NCBI GenBank assembly: GCA_030646715.1
Contig: JAUSLJ010000011.1
Span: forward strand, 1-64,000
DNA from: Agitococcus sp.
Lineage (GTDB): Bacteria; Pseudomonadota; Gammaproteobacteria; Pseudomonadales; Moraxellaceae
Length of the DNA: 64,000 bases
Reading direction: 5' to 3'
The notes under the pieces were generated by a model. It was given only the letters and a program-made list of their open reading frames with translations, had not been told where the DNA came from and made no database searches. Numbering within the stretch: position 1 is the stretch's first letter; the number at the start of each line of letters is the position of its first letter. A program made the position numbers and the translations under genes. Below, in pieces: positions 1-8,225 of the stretch.

Positions 1-138
1 AGGAACATGCGACAGAATGGCTATGGTTTTACAACCATGAACGACCGAACAAAGCTAATGGTGGGATACCACCAAAGCAAAAGCTGGCTCTAATAGCCTA
101 ACCTCTACTTTTAACTTCGGTTAAAAAAGGGATGATTA
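1..138 (+). mobile_element. IS3-family element, right end with transposase OrfB C-terminus
   Basis: Reading from base 3 to the TAA at 99-101 gives 32 residues with the typical end of an IS3-family OrfB integrase: WLWFYNHERPN, then GGIPPKQKL. Most of the element lies outside the window on the left. The right end is not fixed exactly. The reading frame of the neighbouring Uma2 remnant becomes plausible from about base 131-138, so the element should stop there, close to GGGATGATTACC. The family assignment rests on the conserved YN-x-x-RPN-x-A and P-x-x-KL motifs. The IS group cannot be named from so little sequence. Confidence 0.8.
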
Positions 139-373
139 CCAAACAACCAAGCGTATGCTGTATTTGCAAATTCCGACGCTGCAAGAATACATTTTAGTTG
201 AGCAAGATATTGTGCGGATTGAGGTTGCCCGTCGTAGTGAAGGCTGGCAGCCGATGCGCTATTTTTTGGGTGATGAGATTGTGCTTGAGTCTGTTGGTTT
301 GATGCTGCGAGTTGAAGATATTTATGACAGGGTTAGGAATGAGGATATGAGGGAGTTTTTGGAGGCGAAGTAA
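131..373 (+). pseudogene. Uma2-family (DUF820) endonuclease-fold protein, C-terminal remnant
   Basis: The frame from about base 131 encodes TTKRMLYLQIPTLQEYILV, followed by VARRSEGWQP and ending LRVEDIYDRV. This is the C-terminal third of a Uma2/DUF820 protein, a restriction-endonuclease-like fold of unknown function; full members are about 180-200 residues. The N-terminal two thirds are missing and the frame runs directly out of the IS3-family end. The gene was therefore probably interrupted by the insertion. The in-frame ATG at 155 would give 72 residues, but it lies inside the conserved block and is unlikely to be a true start. Confidence 0.75.
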
Positions 374-442
374 ATTTTACAGCCTATTGATTTTAATTAA
401 TTTATCTTAAATAGCCACGCTGACTCATTACCAAAAATGGTA

Positions 443-469
443 GGGTGGGTAGACGAAGGAAACCCACCG
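443..469. repeat. Short inverted repeat GGTGGGT/ACCCACC
   Basis: GGTGGGT at 444-450 and ACCCACC at 462-468 form a hairpin with an 11-base loop. It sits between the Uma2 remnant and the convergent TIR gene. The following words at about 488-500 (TTTCGTGCCTCTAC) recur at about 55980-55995, so this is likely part of a dispersed intergenic repeat. It has no T-run suited to a terminator. Confidence 0.4.
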
Positions 470-514
470 TTGACAGTTTGGATAATGATTTTCGTGCCTC
501 TACGCTTGCTCTTG

Positions 515-3013
515 CTAAGAACCGACATCATTAATGTCGAATCTTTCAATTTCTTCTAATGCGACCAACTCTCTTGAAAACCCCTTCCTTTTATCGTAAT
601 CAATAGAAATATTAGCTACTAGTTGCTCTAAACAAGCTTTTTTCACTCCTTTATATTGCTTACTATTTTTATCAGAAAAATGCTCCAATAATTTCAATAC
701 TTTTTGTGGATCACCCTTCTCAAGTAAAATACTACTTTGGAGAGAGAGCCTAACATCATTTTTTGTGCGTGGAAAATCTGCATTTAAAGCACTCATTTCT
801 GTATCTGCATCATCCAATTTCTTCTTTTTTGTTAATGCTTTTATTAGCTGAACTCGCCCAGAAAAAAAAGTATCACCGCCATATTTTACTGCATCCCTTG
901 CAGCTTCTAATGCTAAATCAATATAGCCAAATGCCAAGTTAAATGCAGACAACCTAACATTAAAATGCTCTTGTGAATCTAACAAAGCTAATCTTTCAAT
1001 ATATTTTCTAGCCTTATCTTCATTTCTATTTTTGATAGCAATCTTTGCAGCCATATCAATAACTTGACTATTATCAGGCTGCAATCTTAGAGCTTTTTCA
1101 ATAGCGGTTGAGGCCAAGTCAAAATCCCCAATCATCAAGTAGCAATGGGCAAACTCTCTTTGTAATGCAAAGCCTTTTCTCTTATGCTTTTCAGACTCCA
1201 AAAATGCTGTTATGGCATCCTTTATGTTTCCTCGCTTTCTTTCCAAAAATCCCTGCAAAAAATAAATATTTCTATATTCATCTATTGGATATAAATCATC
1301 AATTTGCTTTTGGGCTGCATCCCATTTTTCTTCTTGGATTAAAGATTTTATCAAAAAGTTCCGCGCCGTAGAGTTATCGGGACATCTTTCAACGGCCTCA
1401 AAGCCTAAAGAAACAGCTTCTTTATATCTTCTTTGATAATATGCATCTTGTAGCAGTTTTATATAGTCTGATTGTAGGCTTATCCCTTTACTTTCAATAG
1501 TAGAATCATTCAGAGCAAAACCCAATCTAAATAATACTCTTGAAAGCTCAAGCTTGCGAGCATCTTCGGCCTCAGAAATATATGAGCTTAAAGGTACAAC
1601 TATTTTCTCCAACTCACCAGTTATAGGGTAACCAAAAACAGCATTTACTGAGCCTTTAATTGGATCTGCAATTGTATAAAGCTGGCCGTCTTGGACTCTA
1701 ATTAATGAGCAATCTATCATTTCATATATTCTGTCATGAGCAGTTTCTTTTGAATCATCATACAAACATAAAAGAGCACTCAGTGAAAGTGGTGAGTATA
1801 TTGATAACACCCGTAAAACGGATTTATCAGCTTCTTTGAGATTATGATCTTGAATATGTGATATAAATCTTTTTTGGCTAAACTGCGTTAGTTTTCTTTT
1901 ATCGCTCATTAGCGCATCGATAGAATATATCGAAGCTTGCTTAATAAGAAAGTTAGCGGCTGGAGGATAACCATGAATATAATCTGTTAATTCATTTATT
2001 TGTTTATGATCAATATGCAAATTTACTCTTTTCGCTAGTTGATGAAGCAATTGTGCTGTTGCTTTATCGCTTAACTGTTCAACAGAAATACATTCGACTT
2101 TAACTTCATTATCAAAGCTAATTCGTCTATTTAGTACAAAAACCAAATATGCATCGCCTTCTTTATTTATACCCTTAACGATTTTATTCAAATAATCATT
2201 TAGGCAGCCATTATCTAAAGCAGCACCTCCTTCGTCAATTATTATTGGCAGCTCACCTGACGAAATAATATTTGATATATTTCTTATAGAGCGCTGAATA
2301 GCGGCATCTTCATCCAGACTTAATATACTCTCAACTAAATCTTTTAATTCGTTTTGACATGAGTAAGGTTCAATTATATCTGCCAATTTGGCACAAAGCG
2401 TATTCGCATTATCACCAGACTCTAACTCTATTTCTACACACTTACTGAGACTATAAAGATCTTTAATTGAACTTTTTATCAACGATCTACGGCCTACTCC
2501 AGGTAGCCCAAAAATAGAAACTACATTATTACGCTCACTGCCATCAATAGGATTCAAGCACTCTTCTAATACCTCCCTTTCTTTTGATCTACCAAGAAAA
2601 ATAGGTCTCTGAAACTTATCCGCTGAAGCCTCAAGGTGATGTTTAATATCCCTAGATATTAATGCTGGAGAAGACTCCGTTTTAATAAGTGCTTTTCTCA
2701 ACCAGCTAGGAATTTTAGCTAAATTCACACCTTGATCTATTATGTAAACAACTGCCGTATCTAACTTAGCTTTAAGTTTCAAATAAAACGCTTCTTCAAT
2801 TTCAAATTGACACCAAAATGACTCTAAGGAGTTTTTTGTGGCAAAAAAAACGAAAACAGATGAGTTCTCAAGGTGCTGCTCTATCGCCGCCTTAAATTCT
2901 TCTCCTGAGTTAAAACTTCTTTCGTCAAAGATACAGTTCAACCGCCCTAATTTACTAGCTACCTCTCTAACAAACTCTTTATCTAATGATGAGTGTGACA
3001 AAAAAGCTTTCAT
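515..3013 (-). CDS. TIR domain-STAND NTPase-TPR protein, probable immune (antiphage) effector
   Basis: Domains in order: a TIR domain at residues 1-130 (start MKAFLSHSSLDKEF; W67 with E71 four residues on, the position of the catalytic Glu in NAD-cleaving TIRs); a STAND/NB-ARC-type NTPase from about 138 to 450 (FLGRSKE entry, P-loop GLPGVGRRS at 169-177, Walker B LPIIIDE at 255-261); and TPR-like helical repeats from about 510 to 790. Proteins of this build are the bacterial relatives of NLR receptors: the repeats sense a trigger, the NTPase oligomerises, and the TIR depletes NAD. Function here is inferred from architecture. Oddly, the P-loop has Arg where Lys is expected. The start is supported by AGAGGGC upstream. 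The gene is visibly more AT-rich than its neighbours and lies beside an IS remnant, which suggests acquisition by transfer. Confidence 0.85.
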   Translation of the reverse strand: MKAFLSHSSLDKEFVREVASKLGRLNCIFDERSFNSGEEFKAAIEQHLENSSVFVFFATKNSLESFWCQFEIEEAFYLKLKAKLDTAVVYIIDQGVNLAKIPSWLRKALIKTESSPALISRDIKHHLEASADKFQRPIFLGRSKEREVLEECLNPIDGSERNNVVSIFGLPGVGRRSLIKSSIKDLYSLSKCVEIELESGDNANTLCAKLADIIEPYSCQNELKDLVESILSLDEDAAIQRSIRNISNIISSGELPIIIDEGGAALDNGCLNDYLNKIVKGINKEGDAYLVFVLNRRISFDNEVKVECISVEQLSDKATAQLLHQLAKRVNLHIDHKQINELTDYIHGYPPAANFLIKQASIYSIDALMSDKRKLTQFSQKRFISHIQDHNLKEADKSVLRVLSIYSPLSLSALLCLYDDSKETAHDRIYEMIDCSLIRVQDGQLYTIADPIKGSVNAVFGYPITGELEKIVVPLSSYISEAEDARKLELSRVLFRLGFALNDSTIESKGISLQSDYIKLLQDAYYQRRYKEAVSLGFEAVERCPDNSTARNFLIKSLIQEEKWDAAQKQIDDLYPIDEYRNIYFLQGFLERKRGNIKDAITAFLESEKHKRKGFALQREFAHCYLMIGDFDLASTAIEKALRLQPDNSQVIDMAAKIAIKNRNEDKARKYIERLALLDSQEHFNVRLSAFNLAFGYIDLALEAARDAVKYGGDTFFSGRVQLIKALTKKKKLDDADTEMSALNADFPRTKNDVRLSLQSSILLEKGDPQKVLKLLEHFSDKNSKQYKGVKKACLEQLVANISIDYDKRKGFSRELVALEEIERFDINDVGS

Positions 3014-3115
3014 TATATTGCCCTCTGAATTATATTAAAAAGCGCAGTTTCGTAGTGTATATAACAAGTGCCATAATATACAAAAACTGTGCGCAATGCG
3101 CACATAACCCAAAAC

Positions 3116-3395
3116 TCACCCCACTCTTCCCCTCACCCCATTAGCCCTCCCACTACAAACGACTCGACCCATTGCATCAACCACCAAACGCGAACGAATC
3201 ACCTCCTTAAACCCCACCAACTCATCAACAGGCATGGCCGCCAACTGCGCCCCTAAACTAGTCGCACCCAACACCGTTGACCAATAATCATCAAAATCAC
3301 TAAACGTCCGCCCAACAACAATCTCATAAGTTTCAATCTCTTGTAGCCCTGCTTGCAGCCATAAATCTCGCAACACTTGCCGATTACCCGCACTC
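3116..3395 (-). pseudogene. Methyltransferase C-terminal fragment (partial copy of the gene at 4205-4990)
   Basis: The frame from about AGNRQVL to the stop at 3116 matches the last ~93 residues of the methyltransferase at 4205-4990 almost residue for residue (shared WLQAGLQ, FSDFDDYWSTVLGA, LGAQLAAMPVDELVGFKE, CSGRANGVRGRVG). The SAM-binding N-terminal half is absent, so it cannot be an active enzyme. The two copies differ at scattered bases, so the duplication is not recent. An ATG at 3410-3412 opens a 98-residue frame, but its first seven residues are not homologous. Confidence 0.85.
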
Positions 3396-3443
3396 CCTAC
3401 AATTTTCCTCAAAACTCACCTACCCCTCCTCATACAACCTGAC

Positions 3444-3449
3444 TATAAT
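3444..3449 (+). promoter_or_regulatory. Candidate -10 box of the toxin-antitoxin operon
   Basis: A perfect TATAAT lies 36 bases before the antitoxin ATG at 3485. No good -35 box was found 16-18 bases upstream. The ACTAG words at 3453-3457 and 3471-3475 could belong to an operator for antitoxin autoregulation, which is usual for this class but is inferred here. Confidence 0.4.
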
Positions 3450-3484
3450 TCTGACTAGTTACCATTTCTCACTAGGCATTCATC

Positions 3485-3742
3485 ATGCACACATGGCCAG
3501 TCCAAGATGCCAAAGCTCGCTTTAGCGAACTCTTACGCGCCAGCCTGACCGAAGGCCCACAAATCGTTACTTTACGCGGTACCGAAACCGCTGTCCTCAT
3601 CCCAATTGACGAATGGCGACGCTTGCAACAACAAGCGCGGCCTAGCCTTAAAGCCCTGCTATTAGCTCCTCATCCTACTGCTGACCTTGATCTGCCAGAG
3701 CGCGGCACACAAAGCCGCCGCCCTATTGAGCCGTTTGAGTAA
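3485..3742 (+). CDS. Type II antitoxin, Phd/YefM family
   Basis: 85 residues. The N-terminus WPVQDAKARFSELLR, then VTLRGTETAVLIP and the DEW motif, are the hallmark of the Phd/YefM (prevent-host-death) fold, which binds operator DNA as a dimer. The C-terminal tail from about residue 55 would wrap around and block the toxin. It is followed after 5 bases by a PIN toxin on the same strand, the standard antitoxin-first order. The ribosome site is weak (CTAGG, about 10 bases before the ATG). Regulation is expected to be autorepression through the preceding TATAAT/ACTAG region. The pair sits between two copies of a methyltransferase 3' end. Confidence 0.88.
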   Translation: MHTWPVQDAKARFSELLRASLTEGPQIVTLRGTETAVLIPIDEWRRLQQQARPSLKALLLAPHPTADLDLPERGTQSRRPIEPFE

Positions 3743-3747
3743 AAATA

Positions 3748-4155
3748 ATGTACTTGCTTGATACTAATGTTGTTTCAGAAACACGGAAATCAAAACCACA
3801 TGGCGCGGTATTAGCATGGCTTAAAGCCACGCAAGAACAGAGTCTTTATTTGTCAGCCGTAACATTAGGCGAGATACAGGCAGGCATTGAGATTACCCGC
3901 GAACGAGACTTGGCGAAAGCTGCCGAAATTGAAATCTGGTTAGAACAATTGGCTCAATCGTTTCAAATATTACCAGTCGATGCGGCTGCGTTTCGTTGTT
4001 GGGCAAAACTGCTACATCACCGAGCTAATCATCATTTAGAAGATGCATTAATTGCTGCTACTGCGATTACTCATGGCTTAACGGTTGTCACACGGAATAC
4101 CAAAGATTTTGAAGCGTTTGGCGTAATGTTACTCAATCCATTTTTGAACACCTAA
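3748..4155 (+). CDS. vapC: PIN-domain toxin, VapC/FitB-like ribonuclease
   Basis: 135 residues, the usual length for VapC. The PIN acidic residues are in place: D5 (LLDTN), E42 (LGEIQ), D99 (EDALIAATA) and D120 in TRNTKDF. The family uses these to hold Mg2+ and cleave specific RNAs, and the paired antitoxin neutralises it. GIEITRERD and HGLTVVTRNTKDF are closest to the FitB subgroup. The ATG follows the antitoxin stop by 5 bases, so the two are co-transcribed and probably translationally linked. The frame is intact, so the module is likely functional. Confidence 0.9.
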   Translation: MYLLDTNVVSETRKSKPHGAVLAWLKATQEQSLYLSAVTLGEIQAGIEITRERDLAKAAEIEIWLEQLAQSFQILPVDAAAFRCWAKLLHHRANHHLEDALIAATAITHGLTVVTRNTKDFEAFGVMLLNPFLNT

Positions 4156-4204
4156 GATAGTTTTATAAGCGCACGCTACACCTATATTTTTCAACGACAT
4201 ACAA

Positions 4205-4990
4205 TCACCCCACCCTTCCCCTCACCCCATTAGCCCTCCCACTACAAACGACTCGACCCATTGCATCAATCGTTAACCGCGAACGAATCACCTCTTTAAA
4301 CCCCACCAACTCATCAACAGGCATGGCCGCCAATTGCGCCCCTAAACTTGGCGCACCCAACACCGTTGACCAATAATCATCAAAATCACTAAATGTTCGC
4401 TGAACAACAATTTCATAGGTTTCAATATCTTGTAGCCCTGCTTGCAGCCATAACTCTTGCAACACCTGTCGATTTCCCGCATTAGGACTCGGCGGCGATG
4501 GCACATTCACACCCCGACTAATTAACTCCGTACGCAAAACATCATACGGAAAACCGCCACCCAACAAATCCCACGCATAAGCCGTGACAATGCCACCCGA
4601 CCGCACAACCCTCACCATTTCCGCCACACCTTTGGCGGGGTCTGGCACAAAAAAGATCACTAAGGGCATTACCGCAATATCAAAACTATTGTCTGCATAA
4701 GGCAAACTCATCGCGTCGCCTTGTTGAAACAGAGCGGCACTGAGAAAAGGCCGAGTACGGGCATAAGCTAATTGCGCTTCTGAGGGGTCAATGCCATCTA
4801 TAGTGCTTGGCGAGCAGCTTTCGACCAGCATTTCGGTAAATGCGCCGTTACCACAACCAATATCTAGCCATTGCTTCGCAGGTTGTGGTGCTAACCATTC
4901 TAAAAAGCTCTTGCCTGCGAATTGACTCCATACGCCCATATAACGCTCGTAAGCGGCACCGTCATCAAAACGGATTTCGTTGGTTGTCAT
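4205..4990 (-). CDS. Class I SAM-dependent methyltransferase (Methyltransf_11 type)
   Basis: 261 residues. Motif I is WLDIGCGNGAFTEML at about residues 41-55, followed by GIDPSEAQLAYAR (ribose-binding acidic region), GDAMSLPYADNSFD and the VRVVRSGGIVTAYAWD strand typical of Methyltransf_11 enzymes related to UbiE. The substrate cannot be named. The start is supported by AGGAGA about 7 bases upstream. The last ~93 codons are duplicated at 3116-3395 on the other side of the toxin-antitoxin pair, and a decayed motif I segment occurs at about 6583-6672. This gene is therefore the only whole copy of a locally repeated family. Confidence 0.85.
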   Translation of the reverse strand: MTTNEIRFDDGAAYERYMGVWSQFAGKSFLEWLAPQPAKQWLDIGCGNGAFTEMLVESCSPSTIDGIDPSEAQLAYARTRPFLSAALFQQGDAMSLPYADNSFDIAVMPLVIFFVPDPAKGVAEMVRVVRSGGIVTAYAWDLLGGGFPYDVLRTELISRGVNVPSPPSPNAGNRQVLQELWLQAGLQDIETYEIVVQRTFSDFDDYWSTVLGAPSLGAQLAAMPVDELVGFKEVIRSRLTIDAMGRVVCSGRANGVRGRVG

Positions 4991-5114
4991 GGGGATTCTC
5001 CTGTTGAATTAGCTTTCTGTCGGCCTTGTCACACCCTACCACTCGGTACGATTCAGTTAACCTATCCGTGGATTTAGCGTTTCTTCATCGAAGCTAGTTT
5101 TATGCAGGCAGCGT

Positions 5115-6548
5115 TTATTTTTGCTCTTGTCTCTGGAGCTCTACCGCCACTCGCGCGGTAAAAACCCTAAAGATTGAAGAAACAAACTCTGGCTGCTGCA
5201 AAGGCTGACGAAATAACAAAAAAATCTGCCCCATCGACTGACCGTGTGCGTCAGCTATCCGTCGGCCAATGTAGGCTTCCGCCTCGAACTCCGCCAATTT
5301 ATGCGCACATGGATAGTGTTTAGTCACATCCGATAATACCACCCACTCTGGTGTTGTCTCACTCAGGTTTTCACAGGGTGTACCACTGGTCACAATATCA
5401 AAATTATTCACGATTTTACCGTCAATCACCGCTGCAACTGTCCGTGTATAAGGAAGCTCTGCTGACTGGAGTTGAGTAATAATACCCACTTGCGCACCTA
5501 ACACCTCTGTCATCATCAAGACTAATTTCTGCAAAAACTCCGCGCCAGTACTAATAGAAATGCCTTCAGTGATTTTATAAACAGCGGCCAATATCTGTTT
5601 GTTCTGTTGTTGGGTGTGTAAATTTTCAATGCCATAAGCAAGATTTTTAGCTAGATTTTGTAAGAGTTCAATTTCATCACTGGTCATTTTAAAGCTCACT
5701 CGCGAGGAAATGGTGAGCACACGACGAACCGAACTTTTTTGATACAAGGGGAATGCCATGCCGCCACGAAATCCTTTTTTTAGGGCAAGATCGCGTAAAT
5801 ATAGCGATATTGCTGGATCTTGTTGTACATCTTCACAGATAACGACTTCACCACTACGCATACATCGGCCAGTTACACCTTGGCCTCTGTGGTCGTTTTC
5901 TGCCCACGTCAATACCACCCCATCAGATAAAATGCCGCTGTCTGTGCCTGCATAGGTGATTGGCTTGATCGTTTTTGCTTCATCCTCTTGGGCTTCCCCA
6001 ACCCATGCCATGCTGTAACCACCGACCTCAACTATTAACCGACAAACATCATGCATTAAGGTTGTTTCATCTGTTGCCCTAAGCAGTAAATGGTTACATT
6101 CATTTAGCATCCGTAACGCACGCTCTACGGCTCTGCGCTCAGTCACATCATGTCCCGAAGGTACCAAATAGGCGACATTGCCTTTGCTATCCAACACAGG
6201 GTAAAGTGCAAAATCGACAGTAATTAAAGAACCACTCACATCTTGAAACACGGCATCAAACCGAGAGCTGTTACCTTTTGCCGCATTCGCCACGGCATCT
6301 CGTAGCTGTTGACGTTGGCTTTCCGAATAGAACCACCACGGCAAGTCTTCAAAACGCCGCCCTACAACATCTTTACGTTCTAAACCAATCGCTGCTAACG
6401 CAGTACGGTTGGCGTAGGTCAACACGCCGTCTATCGTCATCATCCCAATAAAAAAAGCAGAGCTGAGACCATCCATGACTTCACGTACACGTTGTGACGC
6501 TTTATCGACGCGCTCTAATTCGTTTTGGTAATAACCCTTTAATGGCAT
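5115..6548 (-). CDS. PAS-GAF-GAF sensory protein without a recognisable output domain
   Basis: 477 residues. A PAS fold with its PAC tail lies at about 20-145 (FFIGMMTIDGVLTYANRTAL, then FQDVSGSLITVDFALYPV and HDVTERR). A GAF domain follows at about 150-315 (LNECNHLLLRATDE, VGGYSMAWVGEAQ, RGQGVTGRCMRSGEVV), and a second GAF-like region at about 320-470. Proteins of this kind normally end in a histidine kinase, GGDEF or EAL module; here the chain stops just after the second GAF-like domain with HxxR-poor FTARVAVELQRQEQK. It may be a stand-alone sensor or a truncated one. The start has AAGGA 9 bases upstream. It is cytoplasmic: no membrane segment is visible. Confidence 0.75.
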   Translation of the reverse strand: MPLKGYYQNELERVDKASQRVREVMDGLSSAFFIGMMTIDGVLTYANRTALAAIGLERKDVVGRRFEDLPWWFYSESQRQQLRDAVANAAKGNSSRFDAVFQDVSGSLITVDFALYPVLDSKGNVAYLVPSGHDVTERRAVERALRMLNECNHLLLRATDETTLMHDVCRLIVEVGGYSMAWVGEAQEDEAKTIKPITYAGTDSGILSDGVVLTWAENDHRGQGVTGRCMRSGEVVICEDVQQDPAISLYLRDLALKKGFRGGMAFPLYQKSSVRRVLTISSRVSFKMTSDEIELLQNLAKNLAYGIENLHTQQQNKQILAAVYKITEGISISTGAEFLQKLVLMMTEVLGAQVGIITQLQSAELPYTRTVAAVIDGKIVNNFDIVTSGTPCENLSETTPEWVVLSDVTKHYPCAHKLAEFEAEAYIGRRIADAHGQSMGQIFLLFRQPLQQPEFVSSIFRVFTARVAVELQRQEQK

Positions 6549-6582
6549 TCTTAATATTCCTTAATGTATTTCTTTAGGGTCA

Positions 6583-6672
6583 GTTAATTTTTGGTGAAGT
6601 TACCACAACTCCCATCAAGCCATTGCTGGACAGACTGTGGAGCTAACTACGCTCAAAAATTGCCTTAATGAC
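6583..6672 (-). pseudogene. Decayed fragment of a methyltransferase motif I region
   Basis: Read on the minus strand, about 6598-6650 encodes LAPQSVQQWLDGSCGN, against LAPQPAKQWLDIGCGN in the intact methyltransferase at 4205-4990. The frame is broken by stops on both sides. Nucleotide matches run over roughly 75 bases, with shared words such as AGCCATTGCT and TTACCACAAC. It carries the N-terminal part, whereas the fragment at 3116-3395 carries the C-terminal part. Confidence 0.65.
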
Positions 6673-6840
6673 ATTTGTCCTGTTTGTTCACAGTGCTTTG
6701 CAAACGAGAAATACTAACAAATTTTCGCGCAGATACTTATCAAGTGTGATTATTATGTTCCTATTTCTTAGACATAACCACACCGCATCCTCTATCCATG
6801 TAAAATACTGCCACCCTTATTATTGGTTTAGGTTAGGCTT

Positions 6841-8088
6841 GTGAAGTCAGTTGTGTATCTTGTACTCATCAGTAGTTTGTTATCCGCTTGTGCCACCACA
6901 CAGCCCGTGATCAAACCATTGCCTAAGCCTATTGCCGAGGCCAATCCGCCTGCGCCAACGTTGCCGCCTTTAGTTTTGCCATCTAGTGCAGCAATACCAA
7001 CAAACATCAATACACCGTTACCAGCCGTCAATTTGCCCCAACCGCAGATACCTTTACAGCCAGCAAACATCGACCAAGCTCGCGCCTTACTCCAACGATT
7101 ATTACCTGCCAAAATGAAAGACCGAAATGGTTGGCGTAATGATATTTTGAATGCATTTACTGGCCTAAAAATTCCTTATGAAGCGCAATATTTTTGTGCC
7201 GCAATTGCGATTATTGAACAAGAATCCAGTTGGCAAAGTGACCCAACTGTCGCTAATTTAGACAAAATTGTCTGGAAGGAAATCGAAAAACGCGCGGATA
7301 AATATCATTTACCGATGCTGGCCGTGAAACTGGCTTTACTCAAACCTTCCGCCGATGGCCGTAGCTACAAAGCGCGCATTGACGCGCTAAAAACCGAAAA
7401 ACAAATGAATGCGCTGTTTGAAGATATAGTCGCGGATGCGGGCAAAATTGGCCTGCCTTTTGAGATGAAAAACCCCATTCGCACAGGAGGGCCGATGCAA
7501 GTGAGTATTGATTTTGCCGAAAGCCAAATACATGCATGGCCATACCCTTACAGTTACAAAGGCAGCTTACGCAATGAAGTGTTTACCCGACGTGGTGGTT
7601 TATATTTTGGCATTGCCAATCTATTGCAATATCGGGTGAATTATCCACAGATGAAGTATCGTTTTGCCGATTTTAATGCGGGTCGCTACAGTAGCCGTAA
7701 TGCCGCTTTTCAGGCGGCATTAAGCATATTGGCGCATAAAAAAATGGTGTTAGATGGTGATTTATTGATGTACCAAAATAATCAAACCAGCACCACCCAA
7801 CAACAGCTGATAAAACTCGCGGCTCGTTTAGACATGACAGCTCAAGCTATTGAACGTGATTTAAAACAGGAAAAAAGCGAGGCCTTTAACCAAACACGAC
7901 TATTTAAACGGGTATTTGAATTGGCTGAACAACAAACAGGCCGTAATTTTGCACAACAAGTGATGCCACAAATTCAATTAGTTAGCCCGAAGATAACCCG
8001 CAAACTAACAACCGAATGGTTTGCAGGGCGCGTTGATGGGCGTTATAAAACGTGTATGGCGCGGCAGCCGAATCTGGTTAAATTGTAG
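6841..8088 (+). CDS. DUF1615 family lipoprotein with lytic-transglycosylase-like motifs
   Basis: 415 residues from a GTG start preceded by AGGTTAGG. A lipoprotein signal ends LLSAC with Cys17, then a Pro-rich linker runs to about residue 75. The globular part matches the DUF1615 family as I know it. Within it, three spaced motifs recall soluble lytic transglycosylases: an ES pair at E128-S129 (IIEQESSWQSDP), GGPMQVS at 216-222 in place of GLMQ, and DFNAG at 277-281 in place of AYNAG. I infer a membrane-anchored peptidoglycan-acting enzyme or binder; family function is not established. The neighbour on the right is convergent, separated by a palindromic repeat. Confidence 0.8.
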   Translation: MKSVVYLVLISSLLSACATTQPVIKPLPKPIAEANPPAPTLPPLVLPSSAAIPTNINTPLPAVNLPQPQIPLQPANIDQARALLQRLLPAKMKDRNGWRNDILNAFTGLKIPYEAQYFCAAIAIIEQESSWQSDPTVANLDKIVWKEIEKRADKYHLPMLAVKLALLKPSADGRSYKARIDALKTEKQMNALFEDIVADAGKIGLPFEMKNPIRTGGPMQVSIDFAESQIHAWPYPYSYKGSLRNEVFTRRGGLYFGIANLLQYRVNYPQMKYRFADFNAGRYSSRNAAFQAALSILAHKKMVLDGDLLMYQNNQTSTTQQQLIKLAARLDMTAQAIERDLKQEKSEAFNQTRLFKRVFELAEQQTGRNFAQQVMPQIQLVSPKITRKLTTEWFAGRVDGRYKTCMARQPNLVKL

Positions 8089-8117
8089 TAATTAAGAAGT
8101 ATTTGCTTGTAGTTTGA

Positions 8118-8205
8118 AAACCTCCCCCTGTGGAAAAGGGAGATTGAGGGGGATTTGATCGTCAAAATCTCCCCTAACCCCTCTTTGACAAAGAGGGGGA
8201 CTTTA
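8118..8205. repeat. Intergenic palindromic repeat, CCCCTCTTT/AAAGAGGGG family
   Basis: Two half-related blocks, CTCCCCCTGTGG-type at the left and CTCCCCTAACCCCTCTTTG at the right, lie between two convergent genes. The right block folds as CCCCTCTTT GAC AAAGAGGGG. Related copies occur at 33000-33030, 37672-37708, 56012-56052 and 59255-59360. Confidence 0.65.
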
Positions 8206-8225
8206 ATGCACAGAATCTAGCTTAA

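Noticed and set aside
6549-6840. Unseen gene in the gap before the DUF1615 gene
   Set aside because: Only a decayed methyltransferase scrap with stops and the promoter region of the lipoprotein gene could be found.
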